From: PALSA-505 sp963762615 | Lineage (GTDB): Bacteria; Actinomycetota; Actinomycetes; Streptosporangiales; Streptosporangiaceae | Direction: 5' to 3' | Length of the DNA stretch: 64,000 bases | NCBI GenBank assembly: GCA_963762615.1 | Contig: CAVXLG010000013.1 | Span: forward strand, 744,001 to 808,000 | Shown: positions 60,786 through 64,000 of the stretch, piece after piece | How positions within the stretch are numbered: position 1 is the first letter of the stretch | How the letters are laid out: each line of letters opens with the position of its first letter | The notes under the pieces: model-generated | Told to the model about the DNA's origin: nothing | Seen by the model: only the letters and a program-made list of their open reading frames with translations | Databases searched by the model: none | Position numbers and translations under genes: made by a program

Positions 60786-61457
60786 TCAACCTAGGCCGGC
60801 CCGCGGCGATGGCTTGTTAGCGGCCTCGCCCGCGACGCGCCCCGGCGGTGACAGGACGGCGCCGACGAACAGCTCAGAGACGGCGGCCGCCAGCCGTTGC
60901 GGATCCTGCTCGCCGATGCGCTGGGAAAGGCGCCCGCTGAGCCACAGGGCAGACAGGCCGTGTGCCACCGACCAGGCGCTGACCGCCACGACCTCGGGGG
61001 AACGCCCGTGCAGGCGGCCCGCGCCGCGGCAGCGTTCGATGGTCGCGGTCAGCAGCCCATAGGCCGCCTCGCTGGCGGCGACGAACTCGGGATTGTCCGG
61101 GTTGAGCGCATCCAGCCGGAACATGACCTCGAAGTGCGACGGGTGGCCAACCGCGAATCGGACGTAGCCCCGGCCGATCGCGGCCAGCTCGTCCGCGCCG
61201 TCGGCGGCACCTGACTCTGCCACTTCTGCGAGAACCGACTCGGCCAGCAACCGGTATCCCGCGGTGGCGAACGCGGTCAGCAGCCCGGCTTTGTTGCCGA
61301 AATGGTGAGCGGGCGCACCATGCGAGACTCCGGCGCGGCGCGCCACATCGCGCAGCGACACGCCGGTCACACCGCAATCGGCGACGGCGCGCTCAACCGC
61401 TTCCAGCAGGGCAGCTGGCAGATCGCCATGGTGGTAGGCCACGGACCATCTTGACAT
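60786..61457 (-). CDS. TetR/AcrR family transcriptional regulator
   Basis: A 223-aa repressor. HTH: AVERAVADCGVTGVSLRDVA followed by AGVSHGAPAHHFGNKAGLLT. The C-terminal region with FAVGHPSHFEVMFRLDALNP is the WHG-type TetR ligand domain (TetR_C_13-like). ATG 61457 is chosen because the strand SVAYHHGDLPAALLEA begins just after. It is divergent from the gene at 61553 with a 95-base spacer that contains direct repeats, so it probably controls that gene and itself. Confidence 0.9.
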   Translation of the reverse strand: MSRWSVAYHHGDLPAALLEAVERAVADCGVTGVSLRDVARRAGVSHGAPAHHFGNKAGLLTAFATAGYRLLAESVLAEVAESGAADGADELAAIGRGYVRFAVGHPSHFEVMFRLDALNPDNPEFVAASEAAYGLLTATIERCRGAGRLHGRSPEVVAVSAWSVAHGLSALWLSGRLSQRIGEQDPQRLAAAVSELFVGAVLSPPGRVAGEAANKPSPRAGLG

Positions 61458-61476
61458 CCCGCGGGCATCTTGACAT
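61447..61476. promoter_or_regulatory. Direct repeats over the TetR start, candidate operator and promoter
   Basis: CATCTTGACAT occurs at 61447-61457 and 61466-61476 (19 bp apart), the first covering the TetR start codon. TTGACA within it also gives a -35-like box for the plus-strand gene at 61553. Suitable for TetR autoregulation; inferred. Confidence 0.45.
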
Positions 61477-61552
61477 TGTCTAGCTGGGGAAAGCCGGCCG
61501 ATGGCTGGCTTCGGCGGCCGCGCCCGGCGGCCGGTCAGCCAGAGAGGGCGAA

Positions 61553-62137
61553 ATGGAAGCATCGGAGCCGACGAGCGCGGACGTCCTCGAACGGGCCTGC
61601 GGGTCAACCGGCGCGGTCCTGGAGATGGTGCGCGCCACCGACCTGGACCGAACGACCCCGTGCGCCTCCTGGAATGTCCGGGATGTGGTCAATCACATCG
61701 TCGGCGGGACCGCGTTCTTCGCCGAGCTGGCCGAGAAGGGCACCGTGACCGACCGCGGCGGCGAAACCGACTGGACGGCCACCGACTTCGCCGCCGCGTT
61801 CCGGCGGGAGGCCGGGCGGCTGGTCGCCGCGTTCCGGGCGCCGGATGCCATGAACAAGCCTATGAAAATGCCGTTCGGCGAGCTGCCGGGGTCGGTCTGC
61901 GTCTGGATCGCGGCCGGCGACATCTTCACCCACGGCTGGGATCTGGCCAAGGCAACCGGCCAGCCCACGGATCTGGAACCCGATGTCGCCGCTCGGCTGC
62001 TCGTGCAGATCGAGCCGATCCTGCCCGAGGACATGCGCGGTCCCGATGGGGAGGCGGCATTCGGGCCGAGAGTGGGGATAGCCGATTCGGCGCCCGCGGC
62101 CGACCGGCTGGCCGCGTTCGAAGGCCGGCACCCCTGA
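61553..62137 (+). CDS. TIGR03086-like metal-binding protein (mycothiol-dependent maleylpyruvate isomerase fold)
   Basis: A 194-aa DinB-fold protein. The N-terminal PCASWNVRDVVNHIVGGTAF carries the first metal-binding His, and IAAGDIFTHGWDLAKATGQP carries the second His on a helix with an Asp, the arrangement of the TIGR03086 group in actinomycetes. It likely binds a divalent metal and may use mycothiol; the substrate is unknown. ATG 61553 has AGAGAGGG upstream. Divergent from TetR, which probably regulates it. Confidence 0.88.
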   Translation: MEASEPTSADVLERACGSTGAVLEMVRATDLDRTTPCASWNVRDVVNHIVGGTAFFAELAEKGTVTDRGGETDWTATDFAAAFRREAGRLVAAFRAPDAMNKPMKMPFGELPGSVCVWIAAGDIFTHGWDLAKATGQPTDLEPDVAARLLVQIEPILPEDMRGPDGEAAFGPRVGIADSAPAADRLAAFEGRHP

Positions 62138-62224
62138 GAGCATCAGGCCATCGACGCCGCGGCCCGGCCGTCCCCGGTGCCGGGCTCAGCGCACTGACAC
62201 GCGGCCCGTGCGCCCGGTGGCCTG

Positions 62225-62638
62225 CTACGCCTGCGGCTGGGAGATGTTGACCAGCCACGCGACGCCGAACTTGTCGGCGCACATACCGAACTCGTCGCCC
62301 CAGACTTGCTTCTGCATCGGCATCATCGTGGTCCCGCCGGCGGACAGCTTCTCCCAGTAGCCGCGCAGGGTGTCGGCGTCGTCACCGCTGAGGCTCACCG
62401 AGAAGCCGGCCATGGGATGGTACTCCATGTCGCCGGTGATGTCGGCGCCCATGATCGTGTAGCCGGCCTCCGTCTCGAGCATCCCGTGCATGATCCGCTC
62501 GGCGTCGGGCGAGTCCTTGGCGCCCAGGTCAGCGAACGTGTTAAGGGTGAGATTGCCGCCGAATACGCTCGCGTAGAACTCCATAGCCTGGCGGGCGTTG
62601 CCGTCGAAGTTGAGGTACGGGTTCAGCCGAGAGGTCAT
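62225..62638 (-). CDS. PhnB-like VOC family protein
   Basis: A 137-aa protein of the PhnB/3-demethylubiquinone methyltransferase-like VOC group: LNPYLNFDGNARQAMEFYAS, HGMLETEAGYTIMGAD, and VWGDEFGMCADKFGVAWLVN at the end are diagnostic. A role in binding or modifying small molecules is unproven for most members. ATG 62638 has CAGGAGAAGAAC upstream. No operon partner; the 246 bases to the divergent MetE-like gene are non-coding. Confidence 0.92.
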   Translation of the reverse strand: MTSRLNPYLNFDGNARQAMEFYASVFGGNLTLNTFADLGAKDSPDAERIMHGMLETEAGYTIMGADITGDMEYHPMAGFSVSLSGDDADTLRGYWEKLSAGGTTMMPMQKQVWGDEFGMCADKFGVAWLVNISQPQA

Positions 62639-62884
62639 GTTCTTCTCCTGCCGGGTCCGGTACAGCGGGCCGTCGCGGGATCCGCTGCGCGATGCAGGTG
62701 AGCGTAACAACACGCCGCGGCTGCGGGTTTCGCGGCTCGTCCCGGGGCGGCTCCCGCGGCGCTGCGCCTGCACCGTGCCGGTGGCGCAGCTTACAGTGCT
62801 GCCGCAGGCCCGACCTGGTCGTCCCGTCGCGGGGGCAGGCACGCCTCCCCGGCGACGCATGAGCCGGCGCATTAGTGTGCTGCC

Positions 62885-63913
62885 ATGCTCTTTCCCACCG
62901 CGCTCGTCGGAAGCTATCCCCAGCCGGACTGGCTCATCGACAGGAGCCGGCTGGCCGGCCGGTTCCCGCCCCGGGTGCGGGCCCGGGAACTGTGGCGGGT
63001 CGACCCTGCCTACCTGGAGGAAGCACAGCGGGACGCCGCCCTGCTGGCCATCCGCGCCCAGGAACAGGCCGGCCTGGACATCGTGACCGACGGCGAGATG
63101 TGCCGGGAGAGCTACTCGAACCGGTTCGCGACCGCGCTGGACGGGGTGGACACCGACCACCCTGGCACCGCGCTCGACCGCAGCGGCCACCCGAATCCGG
63201 TGCCCCGCGTCACCGGCCCGGTGCGGCGGCGGCGTCCCGTCGAGGTGGACGACGTGAGGTTCCTGCGCGCGAACACCACCCGCACTGTCAAGATCACCGT
63301 GCCGGGACCGTTCACCATGGCCCAGCAGGCGCAGGATGACTACTACGGCAGCAGGGAGAAGCTCGCCCTGGGGTATGCCGAGGCGGTCAACGAGGAGGTC
63401 AGGGACCTGTTCGCGGCAGGCGCTGACATCGTCCAGCTGGACGAGCCTTACCTGCAGGCCCGCCCTGAGGAGGCGCAGCGTTACGGGGTCAAGGCCGTCA
63501 ACCGGGCCCTGGCGGATGTTGCCGGGACCACCGCGGTGCACCTGTGCTTCGGATACGCGGCCATCATCCACGACCGGCCGGCTGGCTACTCGTTCCTGCC
63601 CGAGCTCGCGGCCTGCTCCTGTGACCAGGTGTCCATCGAGACCGCGCAGTCCGGTCTTGACTGCGCGGTACTCGCCGCGCTGGACGGCAAGACCGTCATC
63701 CTGGGCGTGCTGGATCTGAACGACCCGGCGGTGGAGACGCCGGAGACGGTGATCGCCCGGGTCAGGCGGGCGCTGCCGTACGTGACGGCTGGCCGGCTGG
63801 TGCTCGCCCCGGACTGCGGCATGAAGTACCTGCCGCGCGATGTGGCCTTCAGCAAGCTGACCGCGATGACCGCGGCGGCCGGCCAGCTGCGCGCCGAGCT
63901 GGGCTCGTCCTGA
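62885..63913 (+). CDS. MetE C-terminal-like (cobalamin-independent methionine synthase family) protein
   Basis: A 342-aa single-barrel protein matching the C-terminal catalytic domain of MetE: LVGSYPQPDWLIDRSRLAG at the start, DIVQLDEPYLQ, then zinc-ligand segments HLCFGY and LAPDCGMKYLPRD. The N-terminal half of full-length MetE is absent, as in archaeal and many actinobacterial short forms that use other methyl donors. It probably transfers a methyl group to a thiol, but the donor and acceptor are not visible. ATG 62885. The last 87 bases of the window hold no gene. Confidence 0.9.
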   Translation: MLFPTALVGSYPQPDWLIDRSRLAGRFPPRVRARELWRVDPAYLEEAQRDAALLAIRAQEQAGLDIVTDGEMCRESYSNRFATALDGVDTDHPGTALDRSGHPNPVPRVTGPVRRRRPVEVDDVRFLRANTTRTVKITVPGPFTMAQQAQDDYYGSREKLALGYAEAVNEEVRDLFAAGADIVQLDEPYLQARPEEAQRYGVKAVNRALADVAGTTAVHLCFGYAAIIHDRPAGYSFLPELAACSCDQVSIETAQSGLDCAVLAALDGKTVILGVLDLNDPAVETPETVIARVRRALPYVTAGRLVLAPDCGMKYLPRDVAFSKLTAMTAAAGQLRAELGSS

Positions 63914-64000
63914 CCGCGGCCCGGCCGGCCGGGCGGGAGCAGCGGCACGGCCACCGGGTTACGCGGGGTGCTCGCTCCGGTCGCCCGCCCATTCGGTGTG

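Noticed and set aside
1..64000. tRNA or rRNA genes
   Set aside because: I scanned by eye for TPsiC-arm-like (GGTTCGA-type) motifs and rRNA-like blocks and found none with a matching cloverleaf; a tRNAscan run would settle it.

Overview
This is a GC-rich chromosomal window (many GTG starts, strong G/C third-position bias) from an actinomycete. The LAL-type LuxR regulator, the SCO6745-like protein, the FhuF-type reductase, the mycothiol-enzyme-like fold and the mim/prm-type monooxygenase operon all point to Actinomycetota, probably a soil-dwelling filamentous lineage. I cannot name the genus. No tRNA, rRNA or CRISPR array is visible.

Layout. 1-3509: minus-strand catabolic genes (acyl-CoA carboxylase beta cut by the window edge, a methyltransferase, an acyl-CoA dehydrogenase). 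3773-7301: a GNAT acetyltransferase, then a MarR / MFS-Usp fusion / Usp operon. 7477-15734: one copy of a dispersed ~100-bp repeat, a secreted M1 peptidase, a P450 with a divergent TetR, a 944-aa LAL regulator with a small companion, and a secreted protein. 15747-29667: the centrepiece, a propane-monooxygenase-type locus: an acetate-permease-like gene, an AcoR-like regulator, a small unknown protein, hydroxylase large subunit, reductase, hydroxylase small subunit, coupling protein, amidohydrolase, MIP18-like protein, alcohol dehydrogenase and a dedicated GroEL-like chaperonin, followed by an Nramp transporter. A shared CTCA-N3-TGAG motif lies upstream of the permease, between the regulator and the small gene, and upstream of the large subunit, suggesting one regulon. 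The predicted chemistry is propane to 2-propanol (monooxygenase), then to acetone (alcohol dehydrogenase), with the chaperonin folding the hydroxylase.

29703-46442: mixed genes including a CopG antitoxin with a decayed partner, several tandem repeats, a G1-type peptidase, an AI-2E family exporter, a FhuF-like reductase, a beta-propeller lipoprotein, a D-aminoacylase, a DsbA-like protein, a secreted beta-helix protein, an enoyl-CoA hydratase and Lon. 46790-57905: membrane and secreted proteins, including an unusual phosphoesterase / YVTN-propeller fusion and a three-gene micro-operon. 57905-59507: an intact 1.6-kb insertion sequence with 15-bp inverted repeats and a TTA target duplication. 59508-60785 holds no gene I can support, only repeats. 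60786-63913: TetR with a divergent mycothiol-enzyme-like gene, a PhnB-like protein and a MetE-like methyltransferase.

Caution: seven genes (permease, regulator, small prm gene, hydroxylase small subunit, SCO6745-like gene, enoyl-CoA hydratase, a membrane protein) each need removal of exactly one base to read through. That one-directional bias suggests residual insertion errors in the assembly rather than seven real pseudogenes. They are therefore listed as CDS with the frameshift stated.
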